A stretch of 64,000 bases of DNA from Leclercia adecarboxylata (GCF_006171285.1 NZ_CP040888.1:248001-312000); one strand, 5' to 3'. Counted from the first letter of the stretch, positions 26,341-34,210 are shown. Program-made: numbers and translations. Notes: generated from the sequence alone by a model not told the origin.

Positions 26341-26356
26341 AATAAAGCACGCTAAG
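26341..26356 (+). repeat. inner part of the Tn21-family terminal inverted repeat
   Basis: AATAAAGCACGCTAAG completes the 38-bp terminal repeat begun at 24992. The stop codon of the adjacent resolvase gene (26352) lies inside it, so the resolvase belongs to the transposon body. Confidence 0.85.
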
Positions 26357-26909
26357 CGTGCGTGGAGGCTGGCACCCAGCGGTACAGCGTCGGAATGGAC
26401 ACGCCGAGGTTCTTGGCCACGTCCTTGGGCGGCACCCCGCTGGCCAGCAGCTTCTTGGCCGACTCGATCTTGCTGTCGGTCATCTTCGGCTTGCGGCCGC
26501 CTTTGCGGCCGAGCTGCTTGGCGACTTCCAGCCCGGCGCGGGTGCGCTCGACGGTCAGCTCGCGCTCCATTTCGGCAAGGCTCGCCATGACGTGGAAGAA
26601 GAACCGCCCGGATGGTGTGCCGGTGTCGATGGAGTCGGTGAGGCTCCTGAACTGGACACCGTGCTTGTGCAGATCGCCGACCAGATCGACCAGTTGCTTG
26701 ACCGACCGGCCCAGCCGGTCGAGCTTCCAGACGACCAAAGTATCGCCTTCGCGCAGCATTTCGAGCGTCTTGGCCAAGCCAGGCCGGTCTGCCCGCGTGC
26801 CACTCACCTTGTCCTCGAAGACCTTTTTACATCCGGCCTTGCTCAAGGCTTCGCGTTGCAGCTCCAGGTTCTGATCCTGCGTCGAGACGCGCGCATAGCC
26901 AATCAACAT
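26352..26909 (-). CDS. tnpR: serine recombinase (Tn3-family resolvase)
   Basis: 185 aa. N-terminal catalytic domain with YARVSTQDQNLELQ (active Ser in RVSTQDQ), DRPGLAKTLEML, WKLDRLGRS and GRFFFHVMASLAEMERELTVERT; C-terminal HTH_7 domain GVSIPTLYRWV. Such enzymes resolve transposon cointegrates at a res site. It sits immediately inside the Tn21-type repeat and its 5' end overlaps the small gene upstream (26903-26909). No tnpA accompanies it, so the transposon is incomplete or relies on another transposase. Confidence 0.9.
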   Translation of the reverse strand: MLIGYARVSTQDQNLELQREALSKAGCKKVFEDKVSGTRADRPGLAKTLEMLREGDTLVVWKLDRLGRSVKQLVDLVGDLHKHGVQFRSLTDSIDTGTPSGRFFFHVMASLAEMERELTVERTRAGLEVAKQLGRKGGRKPKMTDSKIESAKKLLASGVPPKDVAKNLGVSIPTLYRWVPASTHA

Positions 26910-27274
26910 GGCTTGTCTCGCGCCCGGTCGATGCGTTCCTGCATCGCCTGCATCACTTCTTCGTGGGTGTACGATCTGGCGTTGGCGTCGGTGGCTTGCC
27001 GCAGGGCTTCCTCAACCTCGCGCGTCATCCGCTCGTAATCCTCCGGCCACAGCGCTTGCTCCATGCGCAGCGACGCCTGACTCAGCAGGTGCAGCAGGCT
27101 GAACAGCCGCATGTCGTTGGTGGCGACGATGCGCTCCCGAATCTGCTCCTGAATAGCTTCGCTAGCCCGATGCGCTTGTGGTGTGGCAGTCCCCTCGTAG
27201 TCAGCGGGGAATTCCGCTTCCTCGGCAATCCTTGCCCAGGCGCTGGCCAGCGCCTCGATGGTTGACGTGCTCAT
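26903..27274 (-). CDS. hypothetical protein (123 aa) in resolvase operon
   Basis: ATG at 27274 (ATGA overlap with the preceding stop, GGAG upstream) gives MSTSTIEALASAWARIAEEAEFP; longer upstream reading is in another gene. The product is entirely helical, acidic, with LLHLLSQASLRMEQALW and a Glu-rich tail. No family recognised. Its stop overlaps the resolvase start. High GC, unlike the backbone. Confidence 0.6.
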   Translation of the reverse strand: MSTSTIEALASAWARIAEEAEFPADYEGTATPQAHRASEAIQEQIRERIVATNDMRLFSLLHLLSQASLRMEQALWPEDYERMTREVEEALRQATDANARSYTHEEVMQAMQERIDRARDKPC

Positions 27275-27783
27275 TTCCGCCGCTCCTGTGCTCTTTGGCG
27301 AATCAACCGGCCAAGGGGCCTCGACGCGAAAACCAGCAGCATCACGCCTATCGGATACCAGGTCGAGAAGACCACCAAGGCATCGAAGGCTGGCCGTCCG
27401 GTGTTGGTAGGCAGTACGGCGGTCACAGCCATCAACCCGCCGACCGTCCAGATGATGCGCCACACGTAGGGCATCACGCGGGGCACGTAGCCGTCATCGA
27501 AAGCGGTCTGGTAGTAGCGGCGCAGGCCGCGCTCGGCAAGCGCCTGGCGCTGCCGCTCCGACAGCGCATCCGTCCGGCCATACCAGCGCCGGAATGGTGG
27601 ACAGCGCAGCAGCAAAGGGGTGAAGAGGATCATCACCGCCACGATCGCGACACCCCACGCCATGACGGCGCCGGCATCGGGCCGCTTGGCGTTCTCGATC
27701 ACGGGCGCGAAGACGCCCGGAGCACCGATCATCCAGAACAGCGCAATGTGCTGATGGAAGGAGAGCTTCATTTGCTCATCCAC
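27271..27783 (-). CDS. integral membrane protein (170 aa)
   Basis: Predicted membrane segments: HIALFWMIGAPGVFAPVI, AVMAWGVAIVAVMILFTPLLL, WRIIWTVGGLMAVTAVL and FSTWYPIGVMLLVFA. A cytoplasmic loop is rich in Arg. Overlaps the gene on each side, so it belongs to a four-gene operon ending in the resolvase. Unknown function. Confidence 0.6.
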   Translation of the reverse strand: MDEQMKLSFHQHIALFWMIGAPGVFAPVIENAKRPDAGAVMAWGVAIVAVMILFTPLLLRCPPFRRWYGRTDALSERQRQALAERGLRRYYQTAFDDGYVPRVMPYVWRIIWTVGGLMAVTAVLPTNTGRPAFDALVVFSTWYPIGVMLLVFASRPLGRLIRQRAQERRK

Positions 27784-28094
27784 TTGCGCAGCAGGCGCTT
27801 TTTCAGGGAGGCGCGTTCTTGCGGGTTGCGTCCCTTGTGATTGGCGATGCGATCCGCCGTGGCGGCCTGGCGCTTGACGGGCCAGTAGGAGCGGCCATCC
27901 TTGCCCATCGACCAGACGCTGCTGGCCTGGTTTTCCAGCAGGGGCAGATGGGCGCTCAGGGCTTCGGGCGACGCGCTGGTCAGCGCCGTGCGCTCACGGG
28001 TGCGCCAGCGCTGATGCCAGAGCTTCTTGTCCTCGCGCTCGCTGCCGCAGGTCGTGTGCCCGACGATGGGTGTTTTGCGGCGGCTGCGGCTCAT
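27768..28094 (-). CDS. basic hypothetical protein (108 aa)
   Basis: Very basic product starting MSRSRRKTPIVGHTTCGSER and ending KKRLLRKWMSK. No signal or membrane segment; looks like a small nucleic-acid or ribosome-associated protein. First gene of the resolvase operon. Start region has GAGACCACTACGTT. Between 28095 and 28348 I see no gene. Confidence 0.55.
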   Translation of the reverse strand: MSRSRRKTPIVGHTTCGSEREDKKLWHQRWRTRERTALTSASPEALSAHLPLLENQASSVWSMGKDGRSYWPVKRQAATADRIANHKGRNPQERASLKKRLLRKWMSK

Positions 28095-28348
28095 AACGTA
28101 GTGGTCTCCAAGAACATTCAGGACTGATCCCAGGCGTCGATGGTCAAGACCTGATCGGCAGGACAGGCGGCTACGCGGTCGGGAACTGGATGGTGTTCAG
28201 TCTCATGCCGACCCCATTCGATTGATCGCGTCGCTTGCGGCACGCTGCGACGCAAGGAGGTTTGCGACCTGGTTTAGCAGCCGTGTCCGCTGCATGTCTG
28301 TTACCTATCTCCCCGACCGCTCATTGGACCAACTCCAGAGATTGGGCT

Positions 28349-28705
28349 CTATCGCTCAGCCAATACGAAACCGGCATTGGCTGATGCCACAACCGAGACG
28401 AACACAAATGGCTCGGTACCTGTATTTCGCGCCCCGTGCACTTGGCCCGGTCTTGCCACGGCTATCTCACCTTCCCTGAGGGCACGAACAATCCCATTGC
28501 CCTGAAAGTAATCAGCCATTCCCGACAAAACAGTCCACGTGTCTTGGCCGTGAGGATGAATGTGAGCCGCAATTTCCTGCCCGGGATGGACATGCCAAAC
28601 CACGATAATTGAGTCTCGGGTTTCAAGCACAACGGAACGAATAGGCTCGCCTTCGGACGGCTGAACATACTCGGCTACAGAAAATATTCTCGATTCAACA
28701 GTCAT
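28349..28705 (-). CDS. cupin-domain protein (118 aa)
   Basis: ATG at 28705 with AGGGATCTCCG ahead; the frame extends upstream only as a shadow of hepT. A single cupin barrel with motif 1 VVWHVHPGQEIAAHIHPHGQDTW and motif 2 IAVARPGQVHGARNTG, keeping three to four His for metal binding. The substrate is unknown; small cupins of this sort act as sensors or simple dioxygenases or isomerases. It overlaps the end of hepT by 11 bp and may be translated with it. Confidence 0.75.
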   Translation of the reverse strand: MTVESRIFSVAEYVQPSEGEPIRSVVLETRDSIIVVWHVHPGQEIAAHIHPHGQDTWTVLSGMADYFQGNGIVRALREGEIAVARPGQVHGARNTGTEPFVFVSVVASANAGFVLAER

Positions 28706-29096
28706 CGGAGATCCCTCTTTCACAGTTGTCGTTACGGTCTTCATCGTCGGCATCCTGACGCACGGCGGGCAATTGCTGGAGCAACGCCGGCAGCCATTCC
28801 TGTACCGTCTCCCACACCACATCGAGGTTGATGTCGAAATAGCCGTGAGCCATGCGATTACGCATATTGCGCATGCTGCGCCACGGCACGTCGGCATGCG
28901 CCTGGGTGAACTCGACGTAGCCATCCATCACCTTTGTGGCCGCCTCGCCGATGACGATCAGGCTCATGATGACGGCCTGCTGGGTGCGCTTGTCGGCCAA
29001 GAAGTCGTCCTTGGCCATCCCTTCCACGAAGCTGCGCGCATCGGTTGCGGCCTGCTGAATGTGGTCGAGGTAATCGGGCAGGCGGTTCTCGCTCAT
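28695..29096 (-). CDS. hepT: HepT-like (DUF86) toxin, HEPN ribonuclease
   Basis: 133 aa. The HEPN catalytic motif RX4HXY appears as RNRMAHGYFDI at about residues 82-92, the site for RNA cleavage. Preceded by typical HepT helices (LPDYLDHIQQAATDARSFVEGM, AVIMSLIVIGEAATKV). The start overlaps the mntA stop by 4 bp. In the MntA/HepT system the antitoxin AMPylates the Tyr of this motif and so silences the RNase; the Tyr is present. Confidence 0.9.
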   Translation of the reverse strand: MSENRLPDYLDHIQQAATDARSFVEGMAKDDFLADKRTQQAVIMSLIVIGEAATKVMDGYVEFTQAHADVPWRSMRNMRNRMAHGYFDINLDVVWETVQEWLPALLQQLPAVRQDADDEDRNDNCERGISDDC

Positions 29097-29389
29097 ATCG
29101 GTTGCGCCTCCGCGAGCACCTTGGCCCGGAACTTCGGCGGCAGGTCGCCGGGAGTCAGCAGATCGACGTCAACGCCGAGCAGCGATTTCAGTTCTTCTTC
29201 CAAATCGCCCAAGTCCAACAACGTGGCACCGGGCAGCGCATCGACCAACAGGTCGAGGTCGCTGCCATCCCGGTCGGTGCCATGCAGCACCGAGCCGAAG
29301 ACGCGCGGGTTCGCGGCGCGAAAGCGGCCTACCGCTTCACGCACTGCGCTTCGCTTCATGTCAAGCACAACAGACGGTCGCATGCGCAT
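29093..29389 (-). CDS. mntA: MntA-like minimal nucleotidyltransferase antitoxin
   Basis: 98 aa (or 88 aa from the ATG at 29359). The nucleotidyltransferase signature GSX10DXD is seen as FGSVLHGTDRDGSDLDLLVD, with the third acidic position in the VDVDLLTP strand. It transfers AMP to HepT and is encoded just upstream, overlapping by 4 bp. A fully standard MntA/HepT pair of high GC content. Confidence 0.9.
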   Translation of the reverse strand: MRMRPSVVLDMKRSAVREAVGRFRAANPRVFGSVLHGTDRDGSDLDLLVDALPGATLLDLGDLEEELKSLLGVDVDLLTPGDLPPKFRAKVLAEAQPI

Positions 29390-29517
29390 CCTTTCTTATC
29401 GAAACTCGTTGAGATGATATGCAATCAAGAATAGAATTTCAAGAACTATTTTCGAGAATCGCAATGCCTTGATTCCCGTGCCGCGCTGTCGTTTTCAGAA
29501 GGCGACTGCACGAAATA

Positions 29518-30093
29518 TCAGGAGTCGGCTGCACTGCCAGAACTGGCCGCCTGCAAGGCAGCGTAGAGAGCGGTTTTTCCTACCTTGAGGCGTGCGGCGG
29601 CCTCGCGGACATTCAAGCCGTTGGCGACAAGCTCCCGCGCTCGTTGCAACTTGTCGGCAGTGACAACCGGCTTGCGTCCGCCTTTGCGCCCGCGTGCGGC
29701 GGCAGCGGTCAACCCGGCCTTGGTGCGCTCGCGGATCAGGTCGCGCTCGAACTGGCCCAGCGCACCGAACACATGGAAGATGAGCCGTCCGCCCGGCGTG
29801 GTGGTGTCGATGTTTTCAGTCAACGAGCGGAAGCCGACGCCCCGTGCTTCCAGCTTGCCGACCGTCTCAATCAGGTGCGGCAGGGAGCGGCCAAGCCGAT
29901 CCAGCCGCCAGACGACCAGCACATCGCCATCGCGCAGATAAGCCAGCGCATCGGCCAAGCCGGGCCGGTCTGCCTTGGCCCCGGATGCCGTGTCCTCGAA
30001 AACCCGTTCGCAGCCTGCATTGCGCAGCGCATCCGTCTGCAAGGCGGTGTCCTGTTCCGCCGTCGATACCCGCGCATAGCCGATGAGTGCCAT
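29518..30093 (-). CDS. serine recombinase/resolvase (TniR or TnpR type)
   Basis: 191 aa. Catalytic domain with YARVSTAEQDTALQT (active Ser), DRPGLADALAYLRDGD, WRLDRLGRSLPHLIETV and GRLIFHVFGALGQFERDLIRERT; C-terminal HTH with LKVGKTALYAAL. It shares the domain plan with the resolvase at 26352 but is clearly a different protein. Its gene starts next to a run of TTGTCCGT-like sites that could be its recombination site. Confidence 0.9.
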   Translation of the reverse strand: MALIGYARVSTAEQDTALQTDALRNAGCERVFEDTASGAKADRPGLADALAYLRDGDVLVVWRLDRLGRSLPHLIETVGKLEARGVGFRSLTENIDTTTPGGRLIFHVFGALGQFERDLIRERTKAGLTAAAARGRKGGRKPVVTADKLQRARELVANGLNVREAAARLKVGKTALYAALQAASSGSAADS

Positions 30094-30219
30094 TTCCGCC
30101 CATTTGTCCGTTATACCGTCCGCCTATCTTATTGTCCGTCATCCCGTTGCGCAAGATGTTTTCGGACAGGCGTCCGGTTTGGCCGCCTAATGATCGTTTG
30201 GCGGACAAGGCGACTGGCA
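30094..30219. promoter_or_regulatory. candidate res site of the resolvase
   Basis: Directly upstream of the resolvase gene. It contains TTGTCCGTTATACCGTCCGCC, TTGTCCGTCATCC, TTCGGACAGGCG and TGGCGGACAAGG as spaced, partly inverted copies of TGTCCG. Clusters of such dyads upstream of serine resolvase genes serve as res sites and operators. Confidence 0.45.
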
Positions 30220-30426
30220 TCAGCCGAACAGCTCGCTATGGGAGCCAAGCCGCGCCAGTCGCAGGGTGTCGGCGTCGGACTTGCGGTAGATCAGCAGCAG
30301 GTCGGGCTTGATGTGGCATTCGCGGTAGCCCGCCCAATCGCCGGAAAGATCGTGGTCGCGGTATCGCACATCCAGGGGCTGATCGGTCGCCAGCGCGACC
30401 AGAACCGGCTTGAGGTCATCATTCGT
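30220..30426 (-). pseudogene. YafQ-type mRNA interferase toxin, 5'-truncated
   Basis: The last 68 codons of a YafQ/RelE-superfamily toxin: LDVRYRDHDLSGDWAGYRECHIKPDLLLIYRK...RLARLGSHSELFG, including the catalytic-type His residues of YafQ. The N-terminal 20-25 residues are replaced by Tn402-type end sequence, and the frame runs on through it into a LysR fragment, which makes an artificial chimeric reading frame up to 30648. No DinJ-type antitoxin gene is adjacent. Probably not functional. Confidence 0.7.
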
Positions 30427-30518
30427 GCAGCGGACTCCTGATACTGTTCGTTCAATAGACGACTGCACAACAGCCTTCAAACCGCGTTGTCTGGTGCAGT
30501 CGTCTTCTGAAAATGACA

Positions 30519-30648
30519 ACAGCTGCACACGTCGGCTGACGGTGGATTGCGATATCGATAGGCGCTCCGCCGCTCGGCGGAAGCTGCCGGCCTCGGCGAC
30601 CTGAACGGCGTACTTCAGGTATCGGAGATCAAGAGTCAGGTCGGGCAT
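30519..30648 (-). pseudogene. LysR-type regulator, N-terminal fragment
   Basis: 43 codons from ATG at 30648: LRYLKYAVQVAEAGSFRRAAERLSISQSTVSRRVQLL, a standard LysR winged-helix DNA-binding region. It is cut at 30518 by the Tn402-type repeat; the remainder of the gene is not in the window. Confidence 0.8.
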
Positions 30649-30877
30649 GAGACCCGTCCTATCATACCGGCGGTCTCATCGGCGAACCGCCTGCGCCCGG
30701 TGAGCGGCACCCATGCACGTCCACTTTCATCGAGCCCACCCCCGCTAGCGCCTGGGGAACGAGCACGTCCGTTGATCTCAGATGTGGAATCCGAGCTGAG
30801 CCCCTCAATGAGCATGACCATGTCCGAATCTGTCATAGATGCATGCGGCGGTCATACATTTTCACACGCTTGAAGTC

Positions 30878-30892
30878 TATGCGCGAAGCATA
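30878..30892. promoter_or_regulatory. TATG-N7-CATA operator upstream of truncated marR
   Basis: TATGCGCGAAGCATA, 12 bp before the ATG of the truncated MarR gene. One of five similar palindromes in the 30.8-46.2 kb island (others at 31159, 36142, 36182 and 46184). Position suggests autoregulation. Confidence 0.55.
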
Positions 30893-30904
30893 TATTCTTG
30901 CGGT

Positions 30905-31111
30905 ATGGAGCCTGAGGTTGCCAAGTACCATTTAGGTGCACTCGCGTTGGCCGTTGCAGACAGCATCGCCAGTGTCTCGGCCTCGTTTTCACCAAGCGGC
31001 CCGGGGACCGCCGTGATGGTGTTACTCAGCATGGAGCCCGGACTGCCGATCAGCGTTTTGGCTACCTCGATCGGGCTTTCTCATGCCGGGACGGTGCGAT
31101 TGATCGAGTGA
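30905..31111 (+). pseudogene. MarR-family regulator, truncated
   Basis: 68 codons from ATG at 30905 (MEPEVAKYHLGALALAVADS). The end, LSMEPGLPISVLATSIGLSHAGTVRLIE, lines up with the HTH of the intact MarR protein at 32213-32788 (LAHKPGLSIRMLAIGVGLSHAGTVRLVD) and then stops, so the wing and dimer helices are missing. Probably a deletion derivative of a paralogue. Lies between two copies of the palindromic operator. Confidence 0.65.
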
Positions 31112-31154
31112 GGCAGCGAAGCGCGAGCCAGCCGCTCGACATATCTCGCTTATT

Positions 31155-31177
31155 AGTATATGCGTCGCGCATATACT
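31155..31177. promoter_or_regulatory. perfect 23-bp palindrome upstream of the DUF417 gene
   Basis: Arms AGTATATGCG and CGCATATACT around TCG, 10-bp perfect symmetry, containing TATG-CGTCGCG-CATA. It lies 70 bp before the DUF417/RclC-like start and is the best match of the island's palindrome family, so it is the likely high-affinity operator for the MarR-type regulator encoded nearby. Confidence 0.65.
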
Positions 31178-31247
31178 GCAACGCCTGCCCGAAGCACGTA
31201 GACGACGTTCGTGACGTTCCCACGGGACCACTGTTGAGGAATTTTAG

Positions 31248-31736
31248 ATGAGCATTTTCGACCGTTATGAATTTCTTGTCCCCGAGCACGGTCGGAGGGA
31301 TCTTGGCCTGCTTAGATGGGCTCTCGTGATCGTATTTCTGTGGTTCGGCGCGATGAAGTTCACAGCGTACGAGGCCTATGGTATCGCCCCGTTTATCGAA
31401 CACAGCCCGATCATGAATTGGCTCGGCATGTTCGGGACGCAGGGGCAAAGCTATTTCATCGGCGTTATCGAGTTATCGACCGGTCTCGTTCTGATCCTTG
31501 GTGCATTTCGTCCACTCTTCTCTGCGCTAGGCGCACTAATGTCAGCAGCGACCTATCTGATCACGCTGACCTTTTTCATCACCACTCCAGGTGTCGCGGA
31601 GCAGACTGCCGGCGGCTTTCCTGCGATTTCGGCTGCACCAGGGCAGTTTCTACTGAAGGACGCAGTTCTGCTAGCGGCGTCCCTCGTGCTGCTGCGTGCT
31701 TCGGTCCGCCACAGAGGGGCGCTTGTGCTCTCGTGA
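31248..31736 (+). CDS. DUF417 (YkgB/RclC-like) inner-membrane protein
   Basis: 162 aa, ATG after TTGAGGAATTTTAG. Four membrane helices: LRWALVIVFLWFGAMKFTAYEAYGIAPFI, FIGVIELSTGLVLILGAF, ALGALMSAATYLITLTFFITTPG and LKDAVLLAASLVLL. The FWFGAMKFTxYEAxGIxPFIxxSP signature and the GFPAIS..GQFLLKD motif define DUF417, to which E. coli RclC (reactive chlorine resistance) belongs. It would act in the inner membrane. A second member with the same motifs lies at 62034-62549 beside another msrBA pair. Preceded by a perfect palindromic operator. Confidence 0.85.
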   Translation: MSIFDRYEFLVPEHGRRDLGLLRWALVIVFLWFGAMKFTAYEAYGIAPFIEHSPIMNWLGMFGTQGQSYFIGVIELSTGLVLILGAFRPLFSALGALMSAATYLITLTFFITTPGVAEQTAGGFPAISAAPGQFLLKDAVLLAASLVLLRASVRHRGALVLS

Positions 31737-31750
31737 CTGTGGTCCTCTCG

Positions 31751-31977
31751 TGACGGCGGGCGTGCAAATCCTGCAGAACCTCCGCGGGGCATGGATGCTC
31801 CGTCGCGATATCGAGCCCGGAGGCGCTCAGCTGCATGGCGACGCGGTCTTCGCCCGTTTCGCCGCAATCCCCGACGTCGTGGAGCACGGACTGTTCCTCA
31901 ATGGGATTGATACAATCGTGATCGCGCGCGGTGACACGATGGAAGTGCGACGCCGGGGGCAAGCTAGGTCTCGCTGA
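31751..31977 (+). pseudogene. possible DUF6314-like fragment
   Basis: A GTG-started frame with VQILQNLRGAWMLRRDIEP, GDAVFARFAAIPDVVEHGLF and DTIVIARGDTMEVRRR resembles the N-terminal half of short DUF6314-type lipocalin-like proteins but ends early. The rest of the interval 31737-32212 has no convincing gene. Tentative. Confidence 0.3.
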
Positions 31978-32212
31978 TCTGCACCTGCGCGGCCTGGATG
32001 ACAGCGCTGACGCGGAGTGATTCTCGGGCGCGACCTACGGCGATTCCGAGCGAAAAGGCTTGCCCTATAGCCGCCAGGTATCAACGGTTCCGCGGCCTTA
32101 ACGAGCCGGACCCGTTTTTTTCGGCGCGCTCGATCAGTCGAAATCCTCCGAAACCCTTCTAAAACAGGACATTTTCCACAAGCCGCGCGGAGGAAGAGGA
32201 CCACGGTATGGC

Positions 32213-32788
32213 TTGCTGTCTATGCTCCGCGCACATATAGATGTGGCAATGGATGGACCTCGAGATCGAAACATTTTCGGGGCGTTCGCACTCATGATCA
32301 GCGACGACATCGTTCGCGCTAGTTCATCGCGGGCGCCGGAAGCTGGACCCGCCGCCTCAGCGCTGGCGTTGCTCGCGCACAAGCCCGGGCTCTCGATCCG
32401 TATGCTTGCGATCGGGGTGGGCCTTTCACATGCTGGAACTGTTCGCCTGGTGGATAGATTGGTAAGCGAGGGATTGATCGAGCGTAGGGAGCATTCGACA
32501 GACGGGCGCGCGCGATCCCTCTATCTTACTCCAACTGGCAAGGTCGCGAGCGACGAGGTCCTGGCCTCGCGCGATCAAGTGATTGCCGAAGGGCTATCGA
32601 TCCTTAATCCAGACGAACTGAAAACCTTATCGGACATCGCTGAACGCGTTCTCCGAAATCGCTTGGAAAACCTCGAGCAGTCATACCGCATCTGCCGCTT
32701 GTGCTGCTACGAGGGCTGCACGAACTGCCCCGTCGATGCCGAATTGCATGAGCGAGGTGTGGACCGCGAGAAGAACGACGACGCGTAG
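32213..32788 (+). CDS. MarR-family regulator with C-terminal cysteine cluster
   Basis: 191 aa from TTG at 32213; ATG at 32222 or 32249 are alternative starts. Winged helix: LSIRMLAIGVGLSHAGTVRLVDRLVSEGLIERREHSTDGRARSLYLTPTGK, followed by the dimer helices. The tail CRLCCYEGCTNCPVDAEL carries five Cys within 14 residues, which in MarR proteins could bind metal or sense thiol oxidants; similar tails occur in alphaproteobacterial homologues. A separate short frame, MACCLCSAHI (32208-32240) with a strong AGGAAGAGG site, overlaps the start. The protein is the probable reader of the island's TATG-N7-CATA sites. Confidence 0.8.
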   Translation: MLSMLRAHIDVAMDGPRDRNIFGAFALMISDDIVRASSSRAPEAGPAASALALLAHKPGLSIRMLAIGVGLSHAGTVRLVDRLVSEGLIERREHSTDGRARSLYLTPTGKVASDEVLASRDQVIAEGLSILNPDELKTLSDIAERVLRNRLENLEQSYRICRLCCYEGCTNCPVDAELHERGVDREKNDDA

Positions 32789-32790
32789 GA

Positions 32791-32919
32791 GACTCGCAAT
32801 TGCGGCAGCTCAACGCTGCTCAGATGGCGGGGCTTCATAATGTCAGCGAGCCTACCATCAGCCGCATTCTTTTGGCTACGCGTCAAGCCGGCCGATCGGG
32901 CATGGCGGTCTCATTCTAA
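32791..32919 (+). pseudogene. recombinase-like helix-turn-helix fragment
   Basis: Frame without a start codon: LRQLNAAQMAGLHNVSEPTISRILLATRQ, which looks like the C-terminal HTH of a site-specific recombinase. It follows the marR stop after 2 bp, so a deletion joined the two. No other gene is evident between 32920 and 33184. Confidence 0.35.
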
Positions 32920-33184
32920 TATGTCGGTGATCGCCCCACTTTTAGCCGCTCAATTGATCGGAACGCGGTTTCGGAAGCGGCCGTTCAAACCACTCGCTGC
33001 ATTCCCATTTCTCTATGTCCGATAGGTAGTTTCGGGGAAAAGCAGTCGGGAACAGGTTTCGGGAACGCATGCTCCGGCAGGAGCGCAGCGCGCGTCCCAA
33101 ACGCGTTTTCCCGGTAGAGCTTCCCAATCGGCAAAGTGCGGGCCACCTCAGACTGCGAACGCGAAAAACCGCCTGGCTGGTCAC

Positions 33185-34210
33185 TCAAGGCAGGGTAACG
33201 ACGATTTTCGCTGCGGATACACCCGCCTTCAGGGCTTCCAAGGCAGCCTGGAGCATTTCAAGGCCCTGGCCCACGATCTTCGCCGGAGGGGCGGGGACGA
33301 ACGTGCGCGCCGCGAGAGCCTGCGGCAGGAATTCGCGGTAGATCATTGGACCAACCTCGTCATCCTTGAGGCTCGTCCCGGAGATGTGCGTCGCCTCGAC
33401 TCCAAATGAACGCTCGTCGGGCGGGGCCAGCGTCGCTGCCACCCGGCGCGAGCCCTCGCATCTCGCAACTACGGCAAAACAGTCTTTCATGTGACCGGTC
33501 GCGTGAAGCGTTCCAGCGAGACTGCGCCCGCGCATTGCCTCAATCACGTCTTCCACGATGGCTGGACTCGAGTGGTCAAGAACCTCGCTTGCACCCAGCT
33601 CCTTCAACAGGCCGACGTTGCGCGCCGAAGCGGTGGCGACGCACCTGTAGCCCGACGCCACCGCGAGCTGGATGGCGTTGCAGCCAACGCTCGACGATCC
33701 ACCCCAGACCAGAACGACCTCTGGACGCGCGGTCGGCGAGTGTAACGGTGGCGCGAGAGCCAACTGTGTCCGTCCGTAGAGCCCGCTTGCGGCGGTGCCA
33801 AGGCCAAGCGGGAGGACTGCCGCATCAGCGAAGGCAATGTTGTTGGGGATCGGCGCCGCCATGTGGTCCAGCACGATCGTGTGGTGCTGGAACGCACCCT
33901 GCGCAGGTTGATTTACGGTTGTCCCGACCGCCTGTCCGATGACTCGATCGCCGACCTTGAACCGCTCGACCGCGCCACCGACCGCCGCGACCTCACCGGA
34001 GACGTCGCTGCCGAGAATCGCGGGATAGTCGAGCCATGGCAAAAGCGCGACGTCCTGCAGAATCCAGTCGAGTGGGTTGATCGCGATGGCCGCGTTGCGG
34101 ATCAATATCTCGTTCGCCGCCAGATGCGGCAGAGCGGTGACACCGATCCTCAGTGGCTGCCCCGGCGCTTTCTGCCAGGCGGCCTGATTAGTCACGGTTT
34201 CGGTCATCAT
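33185..34210 (-). CDS. zinc-free medium-chain alcohol dehydrogenase/quinone oxidoreductase
   Basis: 341 aa from ATG at 34210, overlapping the msrA stop (TGATG). GroES-like N-terminal domain (NPLDWILQDVALLPWLDYPAILGSDVSGEVAAVG) and Rossmann domain with VWGGSSSVGCNAIQLAVASGY for NADPH. The zinc-binding Cys/His set of classical ADHs is absent, as in quinone oxidoreductase or enoyl-reductase-like members. Likely reduces quinones or reactive carbonyls formed under oxidative stress. Third gene of the operon hydrolase/OsmC-msrA-oxidoreductase. Confidence 0.85.
   Translation of the reverse strand: MMTETVTNQAAWQKAPGQPLRIGVTALPHLAANEILIRNAAIAINPLDWILQDVALLPWLDYPAILGSDVSGEVAAVGGAVERFKVGDRVIGQAVGTTVNQPAQGAFQHHTIVLDHMAAPIPNNIAFADAAVLPLGLGTAASGLYGRTQLALAPPLHSPTARPEVVLVWGGSSSVGCNAIQLAVASGYRCVATASARNVGLLKELGASEVLDHSSPAIVEDVIEAMRGRSLAGTLHATGHMKDCFAVVARCEGSRRVAATLAPPDERSFGVEATHISGTSLKDDEVGPMIYREFLPQALAARTFVPAPPAKIVGQGLEMLQAALEALKAGVSAAKIVVTLP

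Larger units (their letters stand above)
29487..30518. mobile_element. Tn402/Tn5053-like mini-element with resolvase
   Basis: The 25-bp end at 29487-29511 (starts TGTCGTTTTCAGAAGG, ends CGACTGCAC) and the inverted end at 30494-30518 (TGTCATTTTCAGAAGACG..., as in IRi of class 1 integrons) are Tn402-type terminal repeats, with extra partial repeats (GTCGGCTGCAC at 29524, GTGCAGCGGACTCC near 30434). Inside are only a resolvase gene and a truncated toxin gene; tniA, tniB and tniQ are absent. The flanking 5-bp sequences (CGCGC and ACAGC) do not match, so either the ends come from different events or a deletion has occurred. Confidence 0.7.

Noticed and set aside
26903..27463. 186-aa version of the gene before the resolvase
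   Set aside because: The first 63 residues are a shadow of the overlapping membrane-protein gene; the ATG at 27274 has overlap and ribosome-site support.
30636..30836. 66-aa open frame on the minus strand upstream of the LysR fragment
   Set aside because: No ribosome site, no recognisable motif, and composition typical of a shadow frame in high-GC DNA.
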